A DNA stretch of 64,000 nucleotides, taken from assembly GCA_013696965.1 (NCBI GenBank), contig JACCXN010000004.1, forward strand, positions 1 through 64,000. Direction: 5' to 3'. The position numbers and the translations under genes are program-made. Within the stretch, counting starts at the first letter, position 1. Each line of letters opens with the position of its first letter. Below are positions 16,347 through 25,974 of this stretch, in pieces. This DNA comes from Bacteroidota bacterium. Lineage in GTDB: Bacteria > Bacteroidota > Bacteroidia > JACCXN01. Below the pieces are notes generated by a model that was given only the letters and a program-made list of their open reading frames with translations, was not told the DNA's origin and made no database searches.

Positions 16347-19300
16347 ATGCGAAAACTTCTACATTTAGTTATCTTCTTTATTTTGCTCTTTGGCTTTAAT
16401 GTCAATGCCCAAAATAACAGCATCAAATTTATTAATCTTTCTATTAAGGAAGGTCTTTCTCAAAGTTCGGTTAATTATGTTTTGCAGGACAAAAGTGGAT
16501 TTATGTGGTTTGGCACCCAAGACGGGCTCAATAGATACGATGGATATAACTTCACGGTTTTAAAATTTAATCCTTCTGATAGTTTTTCCATTTCAGACAA
16601 CTTTATTAACACCATTTTTGAAGATAAAAACGGTATTCTTTGGATTGGTACTGAAGGGGGCTTAAATAAATTTAATCCTGAAACACAAAAATTCACTGCT
16701 TATAAAACTAATTTTACAAATAAAAACAGTCTGAGTAACAATTCTGTATTATCAATAGCTGAAGATACTAAAGGGTATTTATGGATAGGTACAGAATCGG
16801 GTTTAAATAAATTTGATCCAAAAACAGAAAAATTCACGCAGTACTTTCACAATGCTTCGAATATAAATTCTATTAGCAATAACAGAATTAAGGTTTTGTA
16901 TTTGGATAAATCAGGAGATTTATGGGTTGGTACTAACAATGGACTTAATGTTTATGACAGTCGGAACAATAAATTTATTACTTACCTGAATAACCCACTC
17001 AATCCTACAACTCTGAGCAATAATTCCATTTTATCAGTTATTGAAGACAGGCAGGGTTTTATGTGGATTGGTACGAATGATGGATTAAATAGGCTGACTA
17101 AAAACAAAGGGAATTTCAAACGTTATTATTCAGAGGAAAATAAATTAAATAGTCCCTCTCACAATGTAATTAATACCTTATTTGAGGACAAATCAGGCGT
17201 TTTGTGGATTGGAACTAGTGGAGGAGGCTTAAACCGATTTAAAAAAGAGGAAGAGCAATTCACTCGGTTTCAGTATCATTCCAATATTCCAAGCAGTCTT
17301 GTAAATGATATTATTTATTCTATTTATGAAGATCGAACCGGTACTTTATGGATTGGCACCAACGGGGGAATAAGTAAATTTGATCACAACAAACAAAATT
17401 TTCATCATTACAGGAACATTCCCGGATCTTTCAATTCCATTAACAGCAATGTTGTATGGTCTCTTTTCGAAGAAAAAAATGGTGTTTTATGGATAGGTAC
17501 AGACAGGGGACTAAATCGTTTTAGCAGATTAAACAATACGGTTAAAACATACCTGCATAAATCTTCAGACCATAGCCGGAATTTTAATGAAAGTGTTTAT
17601 TCCGTATACAAAGATAAATCCGGCATATTGTGGGTAGGAACCGATGCAGGCATTTACAGTTTTAATCAGACTACAGAAACCTTTACTGTTTTTAAACCAA
17701 AGAACAATCGTGATTTAGGTCTTAAATCACTACGTGTTTATACTATTTTTGAAGATAATGAACAAAATCTTTGGCTAGGATCAAAAGAGGGGCTTTTTTT
17801 TATTGACAAGGCAAGGGAGCAAGTAAAAGCATATCGTTCCGATCTTTTAATTCCAGGAACAATTACCCATAATGTAATCCGAAATATTTTGCAGGATTCC
17901 CATGGAAATATTTGGGTAGGAACTAATGGAGGAGGTTTAAATAAAGTAATTAAACATTCCAAAGACTCCGTTTCATTTGAATATTTCATGAGCAACGAAA
18001 AATCAGAGAGCTCAATAAATAACAATATTATTTTATCCTTAAATGAAGATCACGATGGATTTATTTGGATTGGCACATATGGAGGGGGTTTAAACAGGTT
18101 TAATCCTGCTACTGAAAAGTTCATCAATTTTACAGAAGAAAATGGCCTGTCCAATAATGTCATTTATGGTGTATTAAGCGATAAAAATCACAATTTATGG
18201 ATGAGTACCAATAAAGGTGTTTCTAAGTTTAATTCCCAAACAGAAAAGTTCCAGAATTATTTCGAAAATGATGGACTACAAAGCAACGAATTTAACATCG
18301 GTGCATTTTTTGCCAGTAATTCAGGTGAATTGTTTTTTGGGGGTATTAATGGTTTCAATGCCTTTTTTCCAGAAAATATTCATATTAATAAAGTTCCGCC
18401 TCAGGTTATACTCACCAATTTATTGATCTTTAACAAAGAGGTAATTGTTGGAGAAAAAAACGCTCCTCTAAGTAAAGCATTTCATGAAACATCTGAAATT
18501 GAATTAAGCTATAAACAATCCGTCATTACTATTGAATTTGCTGCACTGCATTATTCTTCTCCTGATAAAAACAATTATGCCTTTATTATGGAGGGTTTTG
18601 ATGAAGAGTGGAATTATGTGGGGCAAAGAAGACAGGCTACCTATACTAATCTTGATCCGGGTGAATATGTTTTCCGTGTAAAAGCATCAAATAGTGATGG
18701 TATTTGGAATGAAGAAGGAGTATCGGTAATTGTTACCATACTTCCACCTTTTTGGAAAACTTGGTGGTTTAGGCTCCTTGCCAGTGTTTTTATTGTAGGT
18801 TGTTTCTTAGCCATATATAAATCAAGAATAAAAATAATTGAAGCCCAAAACAGGCATTTGGAACGCCTGGTTAAAGAAAGAACCACTGAAATTTTAAATC
18901 AGTCCAGGAAAATAGAGGCACAAAAAGAAATGCTGGAAAAGGAGAAGGATAAGGTTGAAAAACTCCTTTTAAACATGCTCCCGCAGGAAATGGTTGAAGA
19001 GCTTAAAAACAAAGGAAAAGCATCAGCCAGACATTACCGGATGGCCTCAATCATGTTTACCGATTTTAAAGGATTTACACAAATTGCAGAGTCGCTTCGG
19101 CCTAAAGATCTTATTGCTGAATTGGATAGGTGTTTTGTAAAATTTGATGAGGTAATCGAAAAATATGGACTGGAAAAAATAAAAACCATAGGTGATTCAT
19201 ATATGTGTGCTGGCGGATTGCCCATTCGAAATAAAAGCAATCCAGTTGATATTGTGCTAGCCGGATTAGAAATTCAACGCTTTATTCAGGAACTCAGAAG

Positions 19301-20282
19301 AGAGAAAATTCAAAATGGCCAACAATTTTGGGAATTAAGAATAGGAATAAATACAGGTGAGCTTATTGCTGGGGTGGTTGGAATAAAGCGCTTTGCTTAT
19401 GATATATGGGGTGATTCTGTAAACATTGCCAGCAGAATGGAAATGCATGGTGAGGTTGGAAAAGTAAATATATCAGGTAAGACCTATGAACACATTAAAG
19501 ATTATTTTGATTGTACATACAGGGGAAAGGTTTTAGCTAAAAACAAAGGTGAAATCGACATGTATTATGTGGACAGGATAAAGCCTGAATTATCTGAAAA
19601 CAATGAAGGAATTATACCGAATGAGATTTTCAAAAGCAACCTGGCCACAATTTTATTTTACAAAATAAATTATAAAAAAGCAGAGCAGTTTATTATGAAA
19701 AAGCTCGAAGATGAGTTGCCTGAGGATTTATTTTACCACGCAATTAGTCATACCATTGATGTTAGAGATAATGCGGAGAAAATCGGGGAAATAGAAGGTG
19801 TGGAAGGAGAAGATATGATGGTTCTTAAAACTGCTGCAATGTATCACGATGCAGGATTCACTAAACAGTATTTTAAAAATGAACCTATTGGAGTTGCAAT
19901 GGCAAAAGAGATATTACCAAATTTTGGTTATAGTCCTGAACAAATTGAAATGATCGAAAAAATGATCATGGCAACACAAGTTCCCCAAACTGCCACAACC
20001 CTTCTTGAAAAAATACTTTGTGATGCAGACCTTGATTATTTAGGCCGTAATGATTTTTATCCAATTGGCAATAAGCTAAAGAAAGAATTAATGGCAAGAG
20101 ACATTGTAAAGGGTGATAAGCAATGGGATGAATTACAAATCTCCTTCCTTCAAAAACACAAATACTTTACTGATTCCTCTAAAAATATAAGAGAACCCGA
20201 GAAGCTAAAGCGTTTAGAAGAAATTAAAATTCGCCTGGCTGAGAACAAATACAAGGAAAATAAACCCGAACAGATTTCCTGA
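16347..20282 (+). CDS. Two-propeller periplasmic receptor fused to adenylate cyclase and HD domain
   Basis: The 1311-aa protein starts at the ATG 16347, which gives a clean signal peptide (1-22, ending NVNAQ); a TTG 21 bp upstream is also in frame. About 14 Reg_prop repeats (WIGTxxGLNRF type) form two seven-bladed propellers (30-690). A Y_Y_Y domain (about 700-790), one transmembrane helix (about 806-828) and a coiled coil (835-895) follow. The class III nucleotide cyclase has metal aspartates D906 and D950, adenine-type K946 and D1019, and transition-state N1026 and R1030. A C-terminal HD domain (about 1120-1270) has H1167-D1168 and D1226. It probably senses an external ligand and makes, and perhaps degrades, cAMP. 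In related hybrid sensors the output is a histidine kinase. Confidence 0.92.
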   Translation: MRKLLHLVIFFILLFGFNVNAQNNSIKFINLSIKEGLSQSSVNYVLQDKSGFMWFGTQDGLNRYDGYNFTVLKFNPSDSFSISDNFINTIFEDKNGILWIGTEGGLNKFNPETQKFTAYKTNFTNKNSLSNNSVLSIAEDTKGYLWIGTESGLNKFDPKTEKFTQYFHNASNINSISNNRIKVLYLDKSGDLWVGTNNGLNVYDSRNNKFITYLNNPLNPTTLSNNSILSVIEDRQGFMWIGTNDGLNRLTKNKGNFKRYYSEENKLNSPSHNVINTLFEDKSGVLWIGTSGGGLNRFKKEEEQFTRFQYHSNIPSSLVNDIIYSIYEDRTGTLWIGTNGGISKFDHNKQNFHHYRNIPGSFNSINSNVVWSLFEEKNGVLWIGTDRGLNRFSRLNNTVKTYLHKSSDHSRNFNESVYSVYKDKSGILWVGTDAGIYSFNQTTETFTVFKPKNNRDLGLKSLRVYTIFEDNEQNLWLGSKEGLFFIDKAREQVKAYRSDLLIPGTITHNVIRNILQDSHGNIWVGTNGGGLNKVIKHSKDSVSFEYFMSNEKSESSINNNIILSLNEDHDGFIWIGTYGGGLNRFNPATEKFINFTEENGLSNNVIYGVLSDKNHNLWMSTNKGVSKFNSQTEKFQNYFENDGLQSNEFNIGAFFASNSGELFFGGINGFNAFFPENIHINKVPPQVILTNLLIFNKEVIVGEKNAPLSKAFHETSEIELSYKQSVITIEFAALHYSSPDKNNYAFIMEGFDEEWNYVGQRRQATYTNLDPGEYVFRVKASNSDGIWNEEGVSVIVTILPPFWKTWWFRLLASVFIVGCFLAIYKSRIKIIEAQNRHLERLVKERTTEILNQSRKIEAQKEMLEKEKDKVEKLLLNMLPQEMVEELKNKGKASARHYRMASIMFTDFKGFTQIAESLRPKDLIAELDRCFVKFDEVIEKYGLEKIKTIGDSYMCAGGLPIRNKSNPVDIVLAGLEIQRFIQELRREKIQNGQQFWELRIGINTGELIAGVVGIKRFAYDIWGDSVNIASRMEMHGEVGKVNISGKTYEHIKDYFDCTYRGKVLAKNKGEIDMYYVDRIKPELSENNEGIIPNEIFKSNLATILFYKINYKKAEQFIMKKLEDELPEDLFYHAISHTIDVRDNAEKIGEIEGVEGEDMMVLKTAAMYHDAGFTKQYFKNEPIGVAMAKEILPNFGYSPEQIEMIEKMIMATQVPQTATTLLEKILCDADLDYLGRNDFYPIGNKLKKELMARDIVKGDKQWDELQISFLQKHKYFTDSSKNIREPEKLKRLEEIKIRLAENKYKENKPEQIS

Positions 20283-20442
20283 TTTTTCTCCTGATAATAT
20301 AAAATAAAAGCACTTCTTAAACAGGATCATTCAAAAAAGAATGAGGATGAATGTATTTGCCCACGCTTTTCTGATCTGTTTCTGTGCCTTTATTTTAAAA
20401 AACAAGCTCGCTTTGGCATGAGTTTAACCCTTTAAAATAAAT

Positions 20443-20472
20443 AAATCCCGATTACCGGTAGTAATCGGGATT
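20443..20472. terminator. Bidirectional terminator between convergent genes
   Basis: AATCCCGATTA pairs with TAATCGGGATT around a CCGGTAG-type loop, flanked by A/T runs. It lies between the cyclase and uspA gene ends. Confidence 0.65.
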
Positions 20473-20509
20473 ATTAAAAGCTGTCAAAAAATTTCTTTGT
20501 TCTATATAA

Positions 20510-21343
20510 TTAAGATCCTAAAATCCCACTACTAACGGTGGTCTGGGCAGGGTTAATACACAAAACAGGAATCTGAAATTCATTGGTGATTATTTGCTGT
20601 TCATCGGCACTGGCTAAAAAATCAGGCAATACAGATCCATCCGGAGAATTTACTATTGCAATTAAATCCGCATCAATTGAATGAGCATATTTAACAACTT
20701 GCTTCACGAAACTACCTTTCTCATCAGCCTGTTTTACAGAAAAGGGAACGCGTTGTTCAGCAAGATAATTTTTAGCGAATGCAAGGTTTCTATTTACTGT
20801 ATTGCTTAGGAATTCATCATCTTCTTTTGGAGCGATAATAAACACTTTTGATTTAAAATATTTGGCAAGGTTTACAGTGGCAGAAAGTTTTTGTTTTGTT
20901 TCTCTGGATAAACTCAACGGAAGAACAATTTCATTATACCCGTTCTTGATTGATTTTTCTTGTACAACAATAAAAGGAACCGAGGAATTAGTAATTACTT
21001 TTAGTGCATGGCTTCCTGTTATATGCTGAAAACCCTTAACTCCATGAGTTCCCATAATAATTAATCCAGCTCCTATTTCCGCTGCAACATCTCCAATATC
21101 TTCAAAAATATTACCAATTCGGATAATAATATTCGTTTTTACACCACTTTTGTTTGTTATATCTTCTGCTAAGGTTTCTAATTTTTCTTTTACTGATTCA
21201 ACTTGAACTTGTTTTGCAACAACATGCAGCAGACTTATTTCTCCTACTTGCGTTTTAGCAATTTCAATGGCATGTTCAATCGCACAATCAGCTACTTTTG
21301 TAAAGTCTGTTGGTACCAGTATTATATTACTTCTGGTTTTCAT
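20510..21343 (-). CDS. Universal stress protein, tandem UspA domains
   Basis: The 277-aa cytoplasmic protein has two UspA folds. The first (about 1-145) is intact: it starts NIILVPTDFT and ends with the ATP-loop pattern GTHGVKGFQHITGSHALKV, followed by SVPFIVV. The second (about 150-270) keeps the strand order (LPVLCINP-like end, here FQIPVLCINP) but lacks a clear glycine-rich ATP loop, so it is probably degenerate. Such tandem Usp proteins support survival under stress. It is monocistronic and faces the response-regulator gene across a divergent 230-bp region. Confidence 0.92.
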   Translation of the reverse strand: MKTRSNIILVPTDFTKVADCAIEHAIEIAKTQVGEISLLHVVAKQVQVESVKEKLETLAEDITNKSGVKTNIIIRIGNIFEDIGDVAAEIGAGLIIMGTHGVKGFQHITGSHALKVITNSSVPFIVVQEKSIKNGYNEIVLPLSLSRETKQKLSATVNLAKYFKSKVFIIAPKEDDEFLSNTVNRNLAFAKNYLAEQRVPFSVKQADEKGSFVKQVVKYAHSIDADLIAIVNSPDGSVLPDFLASADEQQIITNEFQIPVLCINPAQTTVSSGILGS

Positions 21344-21573
21344 AGTATAAAATTTTATAAATCTTTTGGTGTTTTATTTAATTAATGACAAAATTATTAA
21401 AAAACAAGCACAAAACTATCCAATTGCAAAAAATATTATTTCCTTTATATGTTGAATATCAGCGATTTTATTATTTTAAATGAAATAACAAAGATTAAGT
21501 TTTCGTTTTAATCAAGTCATATATCCTAAAAACGAATTCAACAAGTGTAAGGTGTTTTACAACAAAAAATAGC

Positions 21574-21948
21574 ATGGCTCAATTAAATGCATTAATTATT
21601 GATGATGAGAATGACATCCGTTTTCTTATGCAGATTCTTCTGAAATCATTGAATTTTCAACCTTTAAGTAGTGGCTTAATAAGCCAGGGCATAGAGTTGG
21701 TTAAATCTTTTGATTTTTCTGTGGTTTTCATGGACATTCATTTACCGGATGGCTCTGGGCTTGATGCAATTGAAAAAATAAAAAAAGCAAGTATTGGAAA
21801 TCCTGTAATTATTATGATAAGCGCTAATGATGGGGCTGCCGAAAGGAAAACTGCAAAACAAAGGGGCGCAAATTTTTTTATAGGAAAACCCTTAACTAAG
21901 GAAAAAATAATAGCCGCACTTGTTGCAACTAATTTATTAAAGAGATAA
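21574..21948 (+). CDS. Single-domain response regulator (CheY-like)
   Basis: The 124-aa protein consists of a receiver domain alone. It has an acidic pair near the N-terminus (Asp10/Asp11), the phospho-acceptor Asp54 in VFMDIHLPDGSG, the Ser/Thr switch in IMISANDG and the conserved lysine in FIGKPL. With no output domain it must act through protein contacts or in a phosphorelay. It ends 11 bp from the convergent DUF748 gene. Candidate partners in the window are the kinases at 26060 and 35813, which is inferred from proximity only. Confidence 0.92.
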   Translation: MAQLNALIIDDENDIRFLMQILLKSLNFQPLSSGLISQGIELVKSFDFSVVFMDIHLPDGSGLDAIEKIKKASIGNPVIIMISANDGAAERKTAKQRGANFFIGKPLTKEKIIAALVATNLLKR

Positions 21949-21958
21949 TCAATAGAAT

Positions 21959-23107
21959 TTATTTTTGCTGTTTTTTATCTTTATCACCCGGGTTATTATC
22001 CTTCCTTTCTTCTTGTTTTACTTCCTCCACATCTCCAATGGCAATAGAATTGTCTATTGAAGGCACTAATGCCTGAATAAAGGCATTTCGGAGCAAGAAT
22101 GCAACAGCAGTCCAAACTTTAACATTCGGATCAACGAGTTTTCCTTCCAGCGGAATTCTTGTACCAACCTGGTCCTTTTCCGGTTCGCGACTCTCCAGTA
22201 TATTTGCAATAACTGCAACTCCGGCCTCATACAATCTTTGAAGCAAGCCCCTTTGCTGATTTTCAAGTGGCGCCACTTTTAGATCATTCACAAGAGGTTT
22301 TGCATAGCCCACAAAATAACCCTCTTTGGCTGCAATTTCAGTATGCAAATTAAAGGTGCCGGCCTCAACATTTATATTTCCATATTTCCTTATAAAATCA
22401 TTTAATGCTTTTAGTTGTAATTTTTTTAAATCCATATTTAAATCAAAAGTGGGAACCTTATTCAGGGGATCAAGTTTCATATGTATGTACAGCCTTCCTT
22501 GTCCTGTTGTATTGGCAAAGCCTACAACTTTCGATGGCAAAAGAGTATCAGGTGTAGGTAGACTGGTAAGATTGCTAGCTTCAATATCTATATTATAAGC
22601 CTGTAAATCAATGTTTGGTTGGGTAGTAAAATCTATGAATCTAATTTTTCCATTGGTAACATTTAACTTATTTATTCTCACAGGCATGAACTGATTTATT
22701 GTTTCTGCCAAATCTTCTTCCACCTCTTGTCTGGATTCTTCTTTTGTGGGTCCTGCAACAAAATTAATTTCAGGCTTAACAATTTCGATACTGCCCACTA
22801 TTTTTCCTTTAAATAATGAACCATAATCAAGTTTAAACCATACTTCATCTATAGTTAAAAGCGGTTCTCTTATCTGGCTGTCAACCTCATCTATACTAAT
22901 ATCCCTAATACTGTATTTTCCAGCTAGTATAGCTAATTTCAAATCACCTATTTTTCCTTCATAATCAGAATTTTTATCAAGTTCATTGTTTACGTACTTA
23001 AGCAGAATTACAGGCAATAACAACCTTACAGCAACAATCAATACAATAAAAAGCACTAAAAGAGCCCAAATCCATCGCCTATTGTTTTTGTTGTTCTGCT
23101 TTTTCAT
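21959..23107 (-). CDS. DUF748/AsmA-like envelope protein
   Basis: The 382-aa product has a basic N-terminus, one transmembrane helix (about residues 12-34) and a large periplasmic region made of beta strands. The region includes GKYSIRDISIDE, the repeated IRFIDF and LKLDPLNKVPTFDLNMDL segments, and GVAVIANILESREPEKDQVGTRIPLEG. These fit the DUF748/AsmA-type proteins proposed to bridge the periplasm in lipid transport. The C-terminal tail is polar and Lys-rich. A 38-aa membrane gene lies 11 bp upstream and is probably co-transcribed. The family call is fairly sure; the exact role is not. Confidence 0.8.
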   Translation of the reverse strand: MKKQNNKNNRRWIWALLVLFIVLIVAVRLLLPVILLKYVNNELDKNSDYEGKIGDLKLAILAGKYSIRDISIDEVDSQIREPLLTIDEVWFKLDYGSLFKGKIVGSIEIVKPEINFVAGPTKEESRQEVEEDLAETINQFMPVRINKLNVTNGKIRFIDFTTQPNIDLQAYNIDIEASNLTSLPTPDTLLPSKVVGFANTTGQGRLYIHMKLDPLNKVPTFDLNMDLKKLQLKALNDFIRKYGNINVEAGTFNLHTEIAAKEGYFVGYAKPLVNDLKVAPLENQQRGLLQRLYEAGVAVIANILESREPEKDQVGTRIPLEGKLVDPNVKVWTAVAFLLRNAFIQALVPSIDNSIAIGDVEEVKQEERKDNNPGDKDKKQQK

Positions 23108-23118
23108 TCACAATTATA

Positions 23119-23235
23119 TTATTGAGGGAATACCAGTTTAAAGATGGGTACTAATACGCGGAGCAGAATGGCAATTCCTATTATTATGCCAACAATAAGC
23201 CAAACTCTTTTCTTTGTTTTTTCCTTTTTTCCCAT
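23119..23235 (-). CDS. 38-aa single-helix membrane protein
   Basis: The ATG at 23233-23235 opens a 38-codon frame ending at 23119. It encodes a Lys-rich head (MGKKEKTKKRVW), one hydrophobic helix (LIVGIIIGIAILLRVLVPIF) and a short tail. The layout mirrors the N-terminus of the DUF748 protein encoded just downstream (Lys/Asn-rich head, WALLVLFIVLIVAVRLLLPV), suggesting a partner or a duplicated anchor. It is easily missed because of its size. The function is unknown. Confidence 0.5.
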   Translation of the reverse strand: MGKKEKTKKRVWLIVGIIIGIAILLRVLVPIFKLVFPQ

Positions 23236-23447
23236 GCTATGTTTCTCTTAATAAATTTAAGTAAAACTTTAATAAAAAGAAACAGCAGGCATTCCCCCTG
23301 TTTTTGGTTTTCTTTAATCCCGTTTAAGAGATATTAATTTAATAATCAGATGCTTGATTAATGAATTTATTAAAAAAGTATGTCATCATCTATTTCTTTG
23401 GATTGAAATTTGCCTTATAACTCTCTTCCAATCAAATTCTCATTGAG

Positions 23448-24362
23448 TTGAAAAAATACATACTCTCAAGGTATACCATTATAAAAGAAACATTCCAGGC
23501 ATTTATTGGGAATAACGGACCAAAATATAGTGCCGCCTTGGCATATTATACTATTTTTTCCCTTGCACCTATGATGATAATAATCATTTGGGTAGGAGGC
23601 CGCTTTTTGGGTGAGGCTGCAATTGAAGGGAAAATTTATGATGAGATTAAGGATTTTATTGGTCCAAGTGCCGCCCTTCAAATACAGGAGATGATTAAAA
23701 ATGTTTCTATTTATGAGGATGACACTTTTGCAACGGCAATCGGCTTTGGAACCCTTTTTGTTGGTGCAACCATTGTATTCACCGAGATACAAGACACTTT
23801 GAATATAATTTGGGGAATCAAGGCAAAACCAAAAAGAGGACTTTTGAAATTTCTTACAAACAGGCTGATTTCCTTTTCCATGGTAATTGGAATCGGTTTT
23901 TTGATGTTGGTTTCTTTGGGTGTAAACGCTTTAATTTCAATATTCAGTGAATTTATTAAAGGTTACATTGGACAATCCTATTTACCCTTGTTTCACATCC
24001 TCAATTTCCTGCTTACATTCTTTATAATAACGGTATTGATTATTTTTATTTTTAAGTTTTTGCCGGATGCAAAAATCCGCTGGAAAGATGTTACAGCGGG
24101 AGCCATAGCAACCTCACTATTGTTTATGGTGGGTAAATTCGCAATTGGCCTGTATTTGTCTCACACTGATATTGCATCTGCATATGGTGCGGCTGGATCA
24201 TTAATTTTGGTCCTTGTTTGGGTATATTACTCCTCTATTATCTTATTTTTTGGGGCAGAATTTACCCAGGTATATTCAAGGCATTATGGGACAAAAATAA
24301 TTCCAAGAGAGTATGCTGTTTTAATTGAAAAAAAAGAAATAGAAATAGAAAATAGTGAATAA
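23448..24362 (+). CDS. YihY/BrkB-family inner-membrane protein
   Basis: The 304-aa product has six hydrophobic segments and the family landmarks: NNGPKYSAALAYYTIFSLAPMM near residue 22, GSLILVLVWVYYSSIILFFGAEF near the end, and a charged C-terminal tail. The start codon is TTG (23448). No ATG start exists before the conserved region. YihY/BrkB proteins are polytopic membrane proteins of uncertain function, once annotated as ribonuclease BN and proposed to be transporters. The sigma-54 activator gene begins 78 bp downstream on the same strand. Confidence 0.9.
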   Translation: MKKYILSRYTIIKETFQAFIGNNGPKYSAALAYYTIFSLAPMMIIIIWVGGRFLGEAAIEGKIYDEIKDFIGPSAALQIQEMIKNVSIYEDDTFATAIGFGTLFVGATIVFTEIQDTLNIIWGIKAKPKRGLLKFLTNRLISFSMVIGIGFLMLVSLGVNALISIFSEFIKGYIGQSYLPLFHILNFLLTFFIITVLIIFIFKFLPDAKIRWKDVTAGAIATSLLFMVGKFAIGLYLSHTDIASAYGAAGSLILVLVWVYYSSIILFFGAEFTQVYSRHYGTKIIPREYAVLIEKKEIEIENSE

Positions 24363-24440
24363 AAAATACTTTTTGTTATTTGTAATAAAATCTTAACTTT
24401 ATATTAATCTTTGTGATCGAAACCGAAAAAAAATTATCCT

Positions 24441-25814
24441 ATGAAAAAAATTCTAGTAATTGATGACGATGTTGATATTTGTTTATTGCTTTCCCGGTTT
24501 TTAACAAAAAATGCATTTTCTGTAAGCACCGCACACAGTGGTGCAAAAGCATTGGAGATATTGAAAAAAGAGACCTTCGATTTAGTCCTTTGTGATTTTA
24601 GGTTAGGGGATACCGATGGAACCGAAATCCTCACTAAAATCAAAGAAATAAATCCTGCCATTGCAGTTATTATAATAACCGGATATCTTGATATTAAAAT
24701 AGCAGTAAAAGTTATTAAACTCGGTGCATTTGATTATGTTACCAAGCCTTTGTTTCCAGAGGAAATTCTATTGACCGTAAAAAAAGCCTTGGAATCCCTG
24801 GAAAACAAAAACAGCAATGAAGCTGTAAGGGCAAAACTTGATGTAACTGATTCAGATTTCATATTTGGAGAGAGTTCACAATCCAAAGAACTTTACAGGC
24901 AAATCGACCTTGTAGCCCCTACCAGTTACAGTGTTATTATTTATGGAGAAAGCGGGACCGGTAAAGAATCAGTGGCTCAAACAATCCACAACAAAAGCCC
25001 TAGAAAAAACAAACCATTTATTGCAATGGATTGCGGTTCATTATCTAAGGAATTGGCAGGAAGTGAATTGTTCGGGCATGAAAAAGGCTCCTTCACTGGC
25101 GCCCTTACTTCAAAAATAGGGCATTTTGAACTCGCAAATGGCGGAACTTTATTTCTTGATGAGGTTTCTAATCTTTCCTATGATATTCAGGCATCCCTTT
25201 TAAGGGTACTTCAGGAAAGAAAGGCCAAAAGAATTGGTGGGCTTAAAGAAATCGATCTTGATGTACGTATAATTGTGGCAACAAATGAAAATCTATACGA
25301 TGCAGCAAGCAAGGGAGAATTCAGGGAGGATTTATACCATCGTTTCAATGAATTTGGAATAAATATTCCATCTTTAAGAGAACGTGACAAGGATATTATG
25401 GCCTTTGCCAATCATTTTTTAAAGCTTGCGAATAAGGAATTACAAAAAGATATAAAAGGGTTTAGTGAGGATGTGACAAATTCTTTTAAAAATTACCAAT
25501 GGCCTGGAAACCTTAGGGAATTAAAGAATGTCATTAGAAGATCGGCCTTGTTGACCGATGAGGAGTTTGTTCAAAAAAAGGTTCTTCCTCCCGAAATATA
25601 TAACTTCAACAATTCCTTTTTGGAAAAAAAGCAAGGATTTATGTTGCACCAGGTTTCCTCTGCTCCCAATTTGAAAAACGTAGCTCATGAGGCAGAATAT
25701 GAAACAATTACAAGTGTTCTGGAACAGGTTAATTACAACAAAAGCAAGGCTGCAAAAATACTTAACATCGATAGGAAAACCTTATACAATAAAATGAAAG
25801 CTTTTAACATCTAA
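24441..25814 (+). CDS. Sigma-54-dependent response regulator (NtrC/AtoC family)
   Basis: The 457-aa transcription activator has a receiver domain (1-120, phospho-acceptor Asp52 in VLCDFRLGD). An AAA+ domain follows (about 145-375) with Walker A GESGTGKE (about 169-176), the sigma-54 contact loop GSFTGA (usually GAFTGA) near 217, and Walker B GGTLFLDEV. A Fis-type helix-turn-helix (about 410-455, NYNKSKAAKILNIDRKTLYNKM) ends the protein. It drives transcription from sigma-54 promoters when phosphorylated. The downstream soluble histidine kinase (26060) is the likely partner. A near-match -7 box (AATCTTTG at 24406-24413) precedes it. Confidence 0.95.
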   Translation: MKKILVIDDDVDICLLLSRFLTKNAFSVSTAHSGAKALEILKKETFDLVLCDFRLGDTDGTEILTKIKEINPAIAVIIITGYLDIKIAVKVIKLGAFDYVTKPLFPEEILLTVKKALESLENKNSNEAVRAKLDVTDSDFIFGESSQSKELYRQIDLVAPTSYSVIIYGESGTGKESVAQTIHNKSPRKNKPFIAMDCGSLSKELAGSELFGHEKGSFTGALTSKIGHFELANGGTLFLDEVSNLSYDIQASLLRVLQERKAKRIGGLKEIDLDVRIIVATNENLYDAASKGEFREDLYHRFNEFGINIPSLRERDKDIMAFANHFLKLANKELQKDIKGFSEDVTNSFKNYQWPGNLRELKNVIRRSALLTDEEFVQKKVLPPEIYNFNNSFLEKKQGFMLHQVSSAPNLKNVAHEAEYETITSVLEQVNYNKSKAAKILNIDRKTLYNKMKAFNI

Positions 25815-25923
25815 TGACTGAACATTTTTGTTTCCTTTTGTGTTTTTATTCTCTGATTTGCAATAAAAACAAGTTAAATGAAAGGATTAAAAATAAAGAA
25901 AAGTAAAATTTATTGAATCTGAA

Positions 25924-25974
25924 TTAACAATTCAAAAGGATTTGGTTTGTAATTAAATTCTTTTGAATTGTTAA
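25924..25974. terminator. Perfect 15-bp stem hairpin after the sigma-54 activator
   Basis: TTAACAATTCAAAAG (25924-25938) and its exact complement (25960-25974) enclose a 21-base loop. The stem is AT-rich, with no GC clamp or T tract, so it may be a processing or regulatory hairpin and not a terminator. Confidence 0.45.
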
